Assembly (NCBI GenBank): GCA_036897445.1
Contig: JAYMTL010000068.1
Span: 1 to 64,000 of the forward strand
Reading direction: 5' to 3'
Source of the DNA: Pelargonium tetragonum
Taxonomy: Eukaryota > Streptophyta > Magnoliopsida > Geraniales > Geraniaceae
Length of the DNA stretch: 64,000 nt
In this document: positions 25,046 to 37,827 of the stretch, in pieces
Position numbering within the stretch: position 1 is the first letter of the stretch
Layout: every line of letters begins with the position of its first letter
Notes under the pieces: model-generated
Databases searched by the model: none
What the model was told of the DNA's origin: nothing
The model's input: the letters and a program-made list of their open reading frames with translations, nothing else
Position numbers and translations under genes: made by a program

Positions 25046-28000
25046 ATAAAGTTTTTGCTTTTTCTGTGAATCAGAATAATAAAAAACTAAGTTTACTGTT
25101 GGGGAGTTGGTGACTCTACCAAGGGATTCTTTAGTTAGGAACCCACGGTTTTAGTTTTTAATACAAAAAATGTTTACTAAAAGAAGAGGCCCCATACTTC
25201 AAGTGGAGTATATTAATTTGTATAGTAAAGCAGAGGGGCGTCATAATGTTCAAGGGGGATATAAATCCATTCTAAAATTTAGAATTATATAATAACTGCT
25301 CCAAGGAAATACAGTAAACTTTACTCTAAACTTTCTAGTCTGCGCTATCTTCTACATTTATGGGTTATGAGCGGAGACTCTTGCCTTCACTTCAAGCCCA
25401 AGGGTTTAGAGTGCTATATGGGAGTTTTGTACCGCGAATATATCCCATATACACCAGGATTCACAGTAGTAAGTACCTGCGTCTTATACCAGATAAAGAA
25501 ATCCGGAGATCTTTTATTTATCCTTCTTGACATAAAATGGTAAAAAAGGAGAGACTTATTTTATAAAATATATGATGTGGGAAGTTTTTGTGCCCAATAA
25601 TAGGACCTAAACTTATAGCCTAGAGTAAAAACAAGGGGCTTCCAATTGGTTAAAATCTTCCATTTTTCGGTTTTCAAATACCAAAGTAGCTTTTTCTTTA
25701 TCCTAAGGGGAATCTTTGTCTAGAATTAAAGTAATATCCAGTAATTCTCTAACTAGGGAGCTGCTAGCCGAGTGGATATAAATCCTTTACGTAAAACATT
25801 AATGGAATTTTGTGACTTTATTAGAACAGCTCTAAAAAGCGCTAAGAACTAAAAAGTAGGGAGCTTTAAATTCAGTACTAATCTGGTTGCTCCTAACTCG
25901 ACAAAGAAACAAAAGAAATTTTTCTATCCTGGTATAAAAGGATTTATAGGAGTCCCTGTGTCAGCTGTGTTTTTTTAGTTATTTTAAACAAATAATTATA
26001 AGGCACTTAGCTACTATAGGTTCGTTCGCCAGGCACATTGGGTTTAGGTAATCCACATAAAAAAGAAGAATTAAAGGGTAACCCTTGATCATATCTTGAG
26101 GTAATGAAATTCAATGGATTTTTTTATATTAAAATTGGGGACTTATCTACAGCTTACAAAGGAGCACTCAGTAATAAGGACACTCTGGTCTGGTAGACTT
26201 ATTGAACTCCTTGCTTCTTCAATCCTGCTAAGAGCTCTCCTTGTAGGATTTTTGAGACAAGAGAAAAAAGCTTTTGCTAGAATACAAGGAAGAATTCACT
26301 AGATTAGATAGAGTAGCCGGGGTTTAAGTATGCAATACCTGAGACTAACAAGACTTCGGGAATCGCCCAAGTTTGCGAAGTAAGAAAGCTTTATAATTTT
26401 AAAATTATGAGTTCCACAAAGGAGCTTTACTGTCCTGGTTAAACTTATCTGCTGGAGTGGACTTGAACCTATGTCTTGCTCGGTTGAAGCTGAACGTTTT
26501 AACAGGATAAATGCGGAGTCTTAACCTAGGTAGCTAATTTTGCTTTTACTTACTTTCAGAGATAAAGCTCGTCAATTTCAGAACCGGAAAGACTTTATTT
26601 AATTCTTCTCTTCTACTAAGTCAAAGTCATTTTAGCGTGAAATTTATATATGACAACCGTACTTACAATACTCTGTATACCCTTTGGGGAGGTACAAAAA
26701 GAAAAGGAGTTCGGTACATACATATAATCCGTGCCAAAGTTATACCCCAGCAATAGGAGAGCTTTATGTTACTGAATCAGGTAATGTTTATAGGGTTAAT
26801 AAAGTTAGTGTCTTCGAAATTAACTAAGTCAAACTAAAAAACTATGAACCTTCTCTTATAATTATAATGAACAGGAGAAGGCTCCGGGAAAAAGCTAGGC
26901 GTATCCTAGGGGCACTACTTCAAAGGATCTTTTATTACACTTCTCTGAATCTGGGTTTCTAAAATAAAGCTAACTAAAAATTTTTGTGGATTTGGAAAAG
27001 AGCCCATACATTGTATTAGTTTCAACAGTCCGAAATTCCTTGACACTTACTAGAGAAGTCTCAACTACAGACAAGGCACTCAAGGTAACAGGAATAATAA
27101 AGAAGTCTTAGTAATCCCCGGTCTCTTTAAGGGGTAATATTCTATTATATATAATTGTATCGCGCAATATCTTTAGTTCTATATTTAAAACTACCCTCTC
27201 TCTATCTGTCTGTACAAAGTCTTAAAAATTTCTAAGGTTTAAGAGACACCGGGAAGAACTTAAAAAGTAAGGCATACTCCTCTATATACCCAAAGGGGCT
27301 TCACTACGCTCTTAAAATTAGTACCAACAAGACTCTATTAAGTTCATTTTTCTTACTTGATTTGAAACCTTTAGCGCTCTTAACCCGTTCACTTGGAATA
27401 GGCAGTCCTATAGAAAAAAGTTTCTAATGTTGGGATAAAAAAGAAGGTATATAGTATTTTACTCAAGTAGCTCTGTCCACGAGAGGATAATTTCTCAAGT
27501 TCTGATAACCCCTTAACAAGCAAGGGTAGCATGGATCTCCTACGACAAAAGGAGTAATAGTTACAAAACCAAAAAATCCTTTGTAATAACTTTGCCCAGA
27601 GTATAGTCGACCGTGAGAGTAGCTATCGGGACCTTCGACAAGCCTTCTGGTATTCTAACGGGATAGGGTTTCCTTTTATCTTTCAATTCTATTCAATTTC
27701 AGGAGGGATACTTAGAAGAACAATAAAGTGTTGGTACTGTAAGAGGGTCCTGGTTTCTCCAGTAAAAAGTAGAATAAGGGTTCCTCTTCTGTTCATTTCA
27801 TTCAAATTCTACTTAATGTAAATTAAATCTTACGAAGGCCCTAATATTATTGTTAAGGAATTAGCTTCAAAAAATGCAATAAAATAAATTAAAGCATTAG
27901 CCAACACTTTTGAGTTAAGAGTTTGAAATTACGATAAGATATTGCTCCGTGGGAAGTAAGCCCTTCTTAGATTGAATTGAAATACCCATGTTTGGTTTTA

Positions 28001-31000
28001 AAAGTTTTGTTAGTAAAATGTTCAGGAGAGTTATGTTCCTATATCAAAAGGTTATTATCCTTATTCTCAATTTCTGGTAACCGGTAAAAAAAATAAAGCT
28101 GCACTTTTACTGCGCATAATTGTAATAATCTAGGCTTTTATCTTTCAAAGTAGAAATTAGCAAAAGGCCCCCTTGGCCTAGCGATGCCACCTACAACTAG
28201 AATAAAAGCTAGAAGTACCCTTTAAAATTAGACTTACTTATAAATTAAATAGTATTTCACTACTGAACTGAAAAGCATCCTTCTGCCTAAGATAATAAGA
28301 CATAGAAAGCCTAAACAGCTGGACTCACGAAGGATTTCGAAAGCTATGAGTAGCGGACATGGCCCACAAGTGGGAAACTTTTTATACCGAAGTGACTCTT
28401 ACAGGCCTCTACCCTGCGTGTACTTTACTTGACCTCTAACATTAAGTACAGTCTCAGAAAGATTAGGGTTTTTTTAATAGAATCAGCAATAGCACTTCAA
28501 CTTCTTAGGTTCCATCTAAGGTTCGACGCGCGTTGTACCTACTACATATAAGGTATTCCCTTTTAGGAATTGTCTGCTTTTTCTCTGTAAAACTTCTTTA
28601 TCTATTACAAATCAGCTTTAAGACCTAGCTTACCGACAAAAACCTACTTATGAAAGAATTCCCCAAAAACTTATTTCAGGAGTCATACCCGGCACTAGGG
28701 GGTATCAATATTTCATCTGAAAACTCAACACGGAAGTAGGATTGAAGTAACCTAATAATTATAAAGAAAACTTGTGAATTAAGTAAGAGGAAACCGCTAA
28801 GGTTTATAGCCATGGCGGCTTTACATAATACATAACCTAATTTGCCTCGAGGATCCCTCGGAAACTCTGAAATCCTTATTCAACTGCATTTGAAAATAGT
28901 TTTATCAGAGAACTCTATAAAATGGAATACTCAGTTGGCTGAACGAGCAATCAAAAATTTTTATGAAGACCATCCCTAATCCCTAACAGTGTAGGGAATG
29001 TAGTAAGTAGACACAGAATTCCTAAACAAAGACTTATATTATAAGAGCTCTTTCAATTATCTGGGTAAGGCTAAACCCTAATAAGTAGCAAAATTACGTG
29101 TAGACGCGGGATACTCCCTAAAAATCCCTTTAATAAAGAATCCTCTATTGCAGACAAGTCTAGCTTCCTTAGATCACAAAGAGTATAACCTTGTTTAAAT
29201 AAATATGAAGTTTCGAACGAGTCGTTTTCTTATAAATGGATAAGCAAGGGATCCCTAAAGTGGACAATTTTTGATTTGTGCAGCAAGGGCAAACCTTTTT
29301 TAGGCCTCAAACTTTTTGAGGAAGTCTCTATCTCGCCAGAAAACCTAAATACTAAAACCAGTAATCCGTAAAGGTAATTATAAGACCGGTTTCTGCTCGT
29401 TTTAGTATTGCTGAGTAAATAAAGAGAATTTGGTACTAAGGAATTGAAGGGGGAAACCAAGGACCCGTAAATTAAGGGCTGCATTATGGTATGCAAAAAC
29501 TTAGAAATATTGTATAAGGGGCCGTGCAGTCTATTAAAACCGAGATTCAGGTATAGTTTAGCAAGAATAAAAGAACTAATTTCAGGAAACTTTATATCCT
29601 TTAATTTAAGGGACGCCGGATTCTATACAACCCTCTAACTCCACGGTTTAGTTTACCGGCTAAGTATATAAGTATACTCGAGCATTTAAAAAACAATTTG
29701 AGTATTTTCTATAACTCGATTATAAAGTCTAAGTTGATTCACTCTACCAAACTAGATATCTGAAACTTTGGCCTTTTGCACTATAAAAGCGAATTAAGAT
29801 TTCGTCATAATTACGTTCATATTACATTATATATTCCAGTTCGTTAGTATAAAAACCAGTAAAAAGTCCTTATTTAAAAGTATTCTCACTCAATATAGTA
29901 TTTCATTATAACAGCTATTAACTCTTTAACCGACCTAAAAGCTTCATTACAAAAAAGGCCTTGTTTAATCAAGTTTAGACTTTTTATAAGTGCATTGCTC
30001 AATTCACTAAAGTAAATGGGGCAAAATACCCTAAGGTGAATCGAAAAGCTTGAATTATAAAACTTCTTTTTTAGTAGAACTCCCCTTAGATTTTTCTTGG
30101 TAGAATCCCGTAAAGTCAAATTCCATGGGTATAGGACCCGGTTTACTCACCACCCTTTTTGAAATAGTACTTCTTTTAGGTCTACAAGTTAGCACGAAAT
30201 TGACTTATGATTTCAAATGAAAAATGTTAAAAGGTAGAAATATTCTAAGAGTGAAAATTTTAGGGCAAATTTGAGAGTCTCTTTAGATAGATTATTATTA
30301 GGAAAAGCTTTTTTTATTAGCAAATCGAATATAGGATTAAAACTAAAAAGAAAAGATATGCTGGTATCTCCATTACCGGATTCTGCAGGGCAGGAGAGTT
30401 TAATTACAAACTTGTTTATTATTTTACTAAGCTCTAGTTCAAATCTCTTAACTGTTCTACTTGGACCTGTAATTCAACACCTTTAAGAGAGTACATCTCT
30501 TTATAAAGATTTATAAAGAGCCTTATATTTACTTATACTTATGCCTAAAAGCTCCTTTCTTGCTAGTATAACCTGTTTATTGTAACAGTAATAGTAGTAC
30601 CGAAAAATTATAACAAGGCCTTAAATTTCTCAGTATCCCCGCGTTTTAATTCCCATATGAGTTAGCACCGCACTTGTATACCCTTAAGATCTTGAGCTTT
30701 GCAAGCGAAGATCCCCGTCCTACTTTCAATTAGAAATAGGAAAAAGAATTAACTCGGATACCCGTTTCAGTATATTTATCATCCTTTTCCTTAATAAGTA
30801 AAAGCACAAGATAGCGGGGAACAAAACGTACGGGATTCTTACAAAAATAACGGAATAGGGAAACGAACTCTCTTTCTCTTAGTATAAAGACCCTTATACA
30901 AAAAAAGACTTGCAAAGGGGATGCTTTTTATAATAAAATGAAAGGGTTTATCAAGAAAGGAGCTAAGCTAGAAGAAAAGAATACGGGTTACTTTTAGGCC

Positions 31001-31714
31001 TCTGCCGGGTTTCGAGTTACCCAATTTAGTAGGTAGAGTTTCCAGTTATAGGTAAGAAAAGTATAGTTTGCAGTTAAAAGAGGGTGCTGATACAGGGCAT
31101 TTTATTAGGTACAAATCAGGAATAGATACTAAAGGAATACTAATTAGTCACCGTTAAGGAAAGTCCTTTAAGAATTTCATAAAAGGAAATCCGTGACTGC
31201 CTATATAGCGAACTTGGATAGGGCTTAGGGAAAAACAGACTATAAAAGCCCTCGGTATAACCCCTTAAAACCCATATTAAGAGACCTCTTCATTTGTATT
31301 TTAAGCTATTGTATAAACTTCATTTTCGAGTTATCTTAAGGATTTTAGAAAGTATTTACTTAAATAATAGAGAAGGGTTTTATAAATGAGGAGAGCCCCT
31401 AGTTTTTCTTTTTTAGGAGGAAAGCTTGACTGGTCCAGTAGTAAAAAAGTAAAGATAAAGTAAGTTTTCCTGTGTTGGCCTACCCTTACAAGTTTTCTCA
31501 AAAGCAGAGGAATCAAATGTGCTATTTGTAAAGATCTTTTTAATATCTGGTTTCTGAATAAGGAATTAAAAAAACACAGTAAATGTGGACTATAAATATA
31601 AAAGTTTCCTTTATTCAAAGTCATTTTCTTTTTATGATAAAGGTTTTTAGAGGAAGGGTGCCCCGGAGCTCTTTCACGGAGAGGGAGTCCTTATTGTTTT
31701 GTAGTCCGGTTAAC
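25046..31714. other. Intergenic DNA, no gene seen
   Basis: About 6.7 kb with no supportable gene. A perfect AT palindrome ATAATTTT/AAAATTAT lies at 26393-26408, a weak tRNA-like inverted pattern at 26445-26510 was rejected, and AGGGATCCCT lies at 29247-29256. Nothing else was recognised. Confidence 0.65.
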
Positions 31715-31860
31715 AGGGGGATCTAGCGGAAGTCTAAGAAGGAAATAAATATGGATAAAGTAACAAGGGAATAGAAAGAGGGAAGGACTGAGTATAACAC
31801 ATAGCAATAGATAAAGGGTATCCTGGGTTCTAAGAAAAAGTATAGATAAAAAGCTCGACT
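31715..31860 (+). repeat. Purine-rich block H, possible repeat-family member
   Basis: Here the plus strand is the purine-rich, lysine-rich strand, for example KSKKEINMDKVTRE read near 31731-31772. The composition mirrors the complement of blocks A to F. The specific AHK and IALRK motifs are not visible, so the assignment rests mostly on composition. Confidence 0.25.
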
Positions 31861-34114
31861 TCACGGAAGGAAGCTTACGGAATACCCTTGTAAAGAAACC
31901 TTTTAAAGTTTACAATATTTGTAACCGCATTAGAAATTCTAATTATATTAAATACTGGGTCGAAAAACGCAAAAGGCCCGGCTTTGCCTGGAAAACTAAA
32001 AGCAAAGGCAAAAGTACAAGAAACTTAGTACATTGAGACAAAAAAATTTGAATAATTTTCAACAAGAGAGCGGGCTTTCCCGTTGTTACATCTTAATGCT
32101 TTATATAATTAAAGAGGCTGTAAAGTAAAAAGAATGCTATTAATCTTATAATTGTATAACAAAGTAGAGGGAATTTCAGGTGCGTATATTCATAATAGGG
32201 GTTTTGCCTTGGGGTTATATAGCGCTAGGGGTGCCCCGATCCTTATAGACATTAGACTGCTAGCATAGTATTAAAAAAAATGAACCTCATAAATTTTGAA
32301 CCAGCAACCCTTTATATCGTTATGTAGGGGGTCTAATAAGAAAAGTTGAGGGACACCTCGATGCCTAAAAAGCTTTTGACATACATCAGTTGTTTATTTC
32401 TCATGAGGATTTTTATTACAACTATTTTCAAACACTACACCCTTTTGCTACAAAACGACTAAACCCAGAGTAAGGGAATTCTTGTGTTTCATCATAAAGG
32501 AAGGGGCGCTCCTCTAAGGACTCGCTTTTTAATTAATAAGACTTAAGTACACCGACTCTACGTTAATAGTATAAACTTATCCAAAAGCCAGTGCTTCTTT
32601 TTAATATGATATGAATTTTCTCAAGACCAACCCGCTCTTAGTTAAGTAAAGGTTATCCTTTCCGCTATCTCGAAAAAGAGAAAAGCCTGACCTTCTTTTC
32701 CAAGCAAATTCCTTTACACCTACTTGTTATCCACGATATCTCCCTTTTCGGGGACCCTCTATTCTAGAGAATCTTAAATGTGGGAGATTTAGCCCCCTCA
32801 AAAGAACCTTGCGCACCAGTCCTAAGACTTGACTCCAGAGAGATACAACTTTTTACACAAGGATTAGCTTACCAGAACTTTGAATAAAAGTATATAAAAA
32901 AGGGCTTCTAAACCTGAAAAGGAAGATTCCCTTATATATAAACTTCATAACTTTCGATATAAGCAAGAATGAATATAAGTGTTTTGAGCTTTTGGGTTGT
33001 TAATCTTAGTAATTAAAGATTCCCTATAAAGTTTACGCAGGGTTTTTTATAATTACCATGCTCCTATTGGTTTTGAGATTACTCTTTTAGGGTTCCGGGA
33101 TTTCTAATTGAATTCTTAAGGGATACGCGGGTACACTTTTTGGTTCGTTTCTAAAATACGATCCCTATTTCGAGTAATAGCAAGGCCTTGCTTTACCGAT
33201 TTGCTACGTGCAGGGGTCCTCCTCAGTTTTATAAAGATAAGACTCTAGTAGATTTGAAGGTGATTCAAAGAGAGTAAGGGCACTCTAGCTCATAAGAGTG
33301 AAATTAATACAGTAAAATTGCAGCTTTGTTCACAACGCATCGGGTACCTATTATATATTTTATATACTCTATATAAATAATATAAATATAAGATAAGACA
33401 AGTTTAGATGCCAGGTAAGCTTAAAAAATTGTACTTATGCTCCCTTGTTATAACATATTTAGGGAAAAGGAAGCCCTAATTTGCGATTTGCTCTTAAATA
33501 AAAAAAAAGACTGGCTTTTAGCAGGGTATACAATAAACCCTTGAAGGATCCCTCTTTTATTCTCGATTCATTTTGAACCGCTGAATTTGCAGTCCATAAT
33601 CTAGTACTAGTATAAAGCGTAATTCTGAGTTGATCGAAGGTTTACCCTCTAACTTAGTTCAGCCTTCTGCGCTATTCCTGTTTTAGTAAAGTAAGGCTAG
33701 TACTTTTTATTCTCAAAAGTAGACTCTTGTATATAAAATTCCTGTTCCTTTCAATTGAAATATGCACCTTTATTAAAAAAATCCCTCTTTTCAGGTAAAA
33801 GTGCGCCAGGTATCAAGTTAGCTTGTGATATTACTTCTAAATAGAGAATCCAATTACCGGGTCATTACCTAATTATAGGAGCTTGTAGCTCTGCATTTTA
33901 TTACATCTATATTATTATTCGACATTTTGAAAGATCCATTAATGACACTTCATCACGACTTCTTTATTAATCTTATTAATTTAATCACTACGAAATGCTC
34001 AAAACCTCCTGATAGTAAAAGTGGGTCAATAGAATCGCTTAAATAAAGAAAAGAAAAGTATCCTAATAGATGACTAAGATCTTGCCTCTTATCTTATATT
34101 AGAATATTAGACAT
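31861..34114. other. Intergenic DNA upstream of trnS
   Basis: No gene seen in about 2.25 kb. CATAAGAGTGA near 33290 weakly resembles the CRTA-type plant mitochondrial promoter core, but it lies 800 bases from trnS with no other support. No promoter is called. Confidence 0.6.
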
Positions 34115-34204
34115 GGAGGGATGGCTGAGCGGCTTAAAGTCTTGGTTTGCTAAATCAACATACGAATCTGATTTGTATCATGAGTTCAAATCTCACTGCT
34201 TCCA
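34115..34204 (+). tRNA. trnS-GCU: tRNA-Ser (anticodon GCU)
   Basis: Serine tRNA reading AGC and AGU in mitochondrial translation. It is a class II tRNA of 90 nt. Parts seen: acceptor GGAGGGA/TGCTTCC (G-U at pair 4, one mismatch at pair 6, where the usual plant gene is also mismatched); D-arm GCT...AGT; anticodon stem TTGGT/ATCAA with loop TTGCTAA (GCT at 34149-34151); an eight-pair variable arm ATACGAAT-CTG-ATTTGTAT; T-arm ATGAG-TTCAAAT-CTCAC; and discriminator A. The layout and loop match the native mitochondrial trnS-GCU of land plants and differ from the plastid gene, whose anticodon arm reads GGATTGCTAATCC. The sequence is clearly diverged, yet pairing is kept, including a T-A pair where the usual gene has T-G, so the gene is probably functional. 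The outer T-stem pair is A opposite C (34180/34196), repairable by C-to-U editing. No neighbouring gene is near. Confidence 0.93.
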
Positions 34205-34410
34205 AGGAAGCGGGGTAATATAAAATGAATTTATAGTGGGAATCCTAATAAAAGTAACTTTGTAGATTAAACATTATAGATATAAATATAAGGAGTCCTT
34301 TTTTGTTTTTGTTCAAATCAAAAATATCGACTTAGCGCTAGTTTAGGTTCTCAAAGTCAGAATATAACTATTGCAGGGGAACCGAGACCTACCTCTTAAC
34401 GGAGCGAATA

Positions 34411-34434
34411 CTTCATCTAACTTGTTAGATGAAG
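34411..34434. repeat. Strong hairpin, 11-bp stem, 2-base loop
   Basis: CTTCATCTAAC and its exact complement GTTAGATGAAG are separated by TT. It lies 206 bases after the 3' end of trnS-GCU. Hairpins define the 3' ends of some plant mitochondrial transcripts, so a processing or stability role is possible, but the spacing is long for a tRNA gene. Confidence 0.6.
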
Positions 34435-37400
34435 GCAGGGTTTCTCATCTGTATCTAGAAAATCTTGTTTTGGTGACTTGGAAATATCTACTTTAGTTGT
34501 ATTTTACCAATTCTTATCCTTCATTCTTATAGTATTCCAGAAACAAACAAAGTGCAATTTATAGTAACCTAACAAAATGATAAAACTCCACGGAGGAAGA
34601 GTTTCGCCGCAATCTCGAGACTTTTTTCGAATAAAACGAGGGGCTTGTAATTAAAATTAACTAAAGGTTCTAAAACTCTTAGTAAAGCTATAGTAAAAAA
34701 AATGAATATTTGCTTAGAAATGACTCCAAAGCTTAGGGCTCTAATTTAGTTATAGAAAATATTCCCATACCGGAAAATCTAGGATAAAAAATCCAATACA
34801 AGAAGCTTCCGCAATCTTGCTTTATCCGGAAATTCAACCTAAGGAGTCCGCTATCACGGCAAACCGAATCCAAAAAACCTAAACTCGTGCTTTTCTTAAC
34901 GTTAATAAAGTTCCGGCTAATTCCATAACTAAAGAGAGCTTGTATTTTAAAGCTTGGACTGCAAGATACTTCTTTTAAGTAGGTTTTATCCTCAGTAATT
35001 TTGAAACTGGGGTTCGAAAGGGACTGCCCTTTTTTATACTAAAGAGCTGCTCCGTCGCTTTAGGAAAGAAAGCCCGTGCTCTAAAACTAGTATGAGTTTC
35101 GAGTAAATTGACTTCATTTTACATAGGGTTAAGTAAAGAAATTCGTACAACTGAGTAAGCAGTAGTACCGTAATCGAATTCCAATTTAGACCCTGCAGTA
35201 ATAGAGGTTCGTAATAACTAAGGCACAAGTTTGTAGGTTCAAGGAGAGAGATTAGCTTTAATTTCTTAATATTGCAAAGTACTGTTTGCCTAAAGAAAAA
35301 GAATTGTAAAAGAAATCCTTAATTAGAACTAACTTGTTTGATAAAAGCCTTAAATTACATTGAAGAAAAACCCCTTAACCAAAAGGAGTTTTTATCTTTT
35401 ATTCCTATTTTCTTAAGTATTCTTTTATAATTAAGAAATTTCGGTTAAGTCTGCCTTTTATATTAGGATTCTTCACCATTTAGATTTAGGAACTTCTCCG
35501 GCCAACAGCCAATATATTATACTAGGAGGTAGATTAAGTTTCGATAATTGATTATAAAAAAAGAAATAGGCAGTGTAGTAGCGTATAGGGCCCGCTTACT
35601 ATGTAAAACTCTTAAAACAAGAAGATTTTACGCGATAAAGAGACGTGCTAGATATAATTATAGGGTCCTTTTAATGGAAGGAGTAACACCTGGATCTTGT
35701 ACAAAAAATCTCAGGCTCCAAAAGGTAACTAGGAAATGTATAAAGGGACGAGTAAAATATTAGAACTTATCTGTCTGACATTTGTAGGAAAATCCGGTTT
35801 AAGTTGACAAAACCGATCTTATTTGAAAGAGTACAACTCTCGGGTTTTTCCGATAAGTTATTTCTTACTATAAAGCTCTAAATTCATGTATGCCCCCTTA
35901 TCAAAAAGCATAATGAAGGCCCTTCTTAAGGAATAGCAAAATAACTTTCCGTATAAATCAAGACAGAATACTTCTTATCGGTATAAACTACTATTTGATC
36001 CTAAGGGACTCAGGCCCCATAGGTATTGCCTATTTACTTGGCTGGAAAACCTAGACTCTATTTTAGTGAAATTTGAATTCGACCCTATCCCTAAAATCTC
36101 TTTATTTGGCTAAAAAACTTTCTTTTAGGTAATCCTTACTTAATAAAAGGATCCTTTCTTTACTCTCTTTGATCTGATTTAAAGACCGGGGTTTTTTAAG
36201 TATACTTAGAATTACAGTGTTTATGCGACCTACCAGAATTCTTGTATCTAGAGCTTCTGTGTTTAGAGTTACCCGTTTCATTTCGAAATAAGTAGGTATC
36301 CAACCCTTAACTTCTTGCTTTGAGCCTTGAAGCCTAACCACTTTCATTATGAACAAGAAGCTCTTTAAATTTAAAGGTAAAGTCAGAAGGCGCCCTTATG
36401 AATAGCATAAGCAAGATTTTATGATATACTTTTAGAAAGATTACTACAACCTTTGAATTGAAAAGAAAGTGAATTTACGTGAGTATGAAGTACATTCGTC
36501 TATAAACGCCAGGAGTTTTAGTTCAAGCGATGATATTTTGGTATACCTATAAAATTCCTTGTATACATATTTGACACACTTAGTACCTACTCTAAACCCC
36601 TAATTATGCCCAGCCATTGACTAGTAGATCTAGAGTTAAGAAACCCGTTTCCAAAGTATTCCCAAAATTTTTAGTTACAAGGTTCTTGAAGCAAGAGATT
36701 TGAAATTTCTTTTTTATTAATTGCATTACCTGGTCAGAACTATACCTAAGGGAAGTCCTATTTAATTTAAGAGTTGTACTCTATTTAAATAATTGGTTAA
36801 AAGCGCTCCTAATACCAAGCTAGTAGACTCGCTATGAAGGTTAACCTTGTTTGTTTAAAGTCTTTTTTCTTAGCGGCTCCTATACTTATACTAGTAAGCG
36901 ACTCTTTTTTAAAAGGAACCCCGGTCATTTTTGGCTAAAAGAAAAGGGAAACGTTATACCACTTTCCTTTTCCTAAAGCTTCCTTTGCTTGAAAACGTGA
37001 ATCTTTAGTGTTACTAACTAGTCAAAATGAGAATTTTTAGAATACCTGAAAGTTAAGGGAAACACTACCCTAAGCAGATTTTTCTTATTATCTTGTGTTG
37101 AACGTATTATGATAATACCCAACCAAGTAAGGGGCATCCTGTCAGGACAAAAGAAAATCCATTCTAGTTTAACTTAATACATCACACACCTTTATAAAAA
37201 GGGAATATCTAATACCGGATACCTGGGAATCCCTACGGGGATGGCGTTGTTAAGGTGTACCGAAAAAGGAAGCGTCGACTAAGACGGAAGGGTTCTTGAT
37301 TTCATATCATAACTGGGCGATAGCTTCGATAACGTATTCTTCTACTTAAGTGAATTTTCAATTCTAAATTTCTACTTCTTTTTTCTTGGATTAGGAGTGA

Positions 37401-37803
37401 GGAGTCAAAACTAAATGCTTATAAAATTGTAAGAAAATTTTGGTTAAAAAGAGCAGGAACTACTTGCACGAATGCTTTGAGAGACCCCCTTTCTTAGCCT
37501 AATAAAGTGGCAAGTTGTATTTTTATCCAGCCTTTGCCAGATATGTAGGATGGGTCTCGACCTGGAGTCTGCTGCGGATTGTCAATTCTAAGAAAATACA
37601 GCATCGAGTGGAATTCACATGGTTTACGCTTCCCCTTTTTTGATCTTGTTCCATAAATCTCGTAAACGTAAATTAGAATCGCATATATATAATGACTTTT
37701 AAATCCTTAACCTTTTTTAATCTATAAGTTATTTTGTAGATTAACTTAGAGTGTGTTTTAACTTATGACATAGAAATGTTAAAGCATTACTGAAATGAGG
37801 GTG

Positions 37804-37827
37804 TGTACGTAAGCTTTTTTAGTTTAG
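37804..37827 (+). repeat. 24-base dispersed repeat, copy 2
   Basis: Exact match to 23919-23942 on the same strand, 13.9 kb away. Direct repeats of this length in plant mitochondria can mediate rare recombination. Confidence 0.8.

Noticed and set aside
26445-26510. Minus-strand tRNA-like pattern with GGTTCAAGTCC
   Set aside because: The acceptor needs a bulged base, no D-arm can be drawn, and the T-stem has only two good pairs.
32282-32345. Minus-strand tRNA-like pattern with GCTGGTTCAAAA
   Set aside because: The 3' side of the T-stem does not pair and no acceptor stem is found.
33288-33300. CRTA-type promoter-like word CATAAGAGTGA
   Set aside because: A short degenerate motif 800 bases from the nearest gene, expected by chance in AT-rich DNA.
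35548-35763. Basic 71-codon reading frame resembling a ribosomal protein in composition
   Set aside because: It is rich in Arg and Lys, but no motif of any mitochondrial ribosomal protein could be matched. It also starts at a non-ATG codon (TTG).
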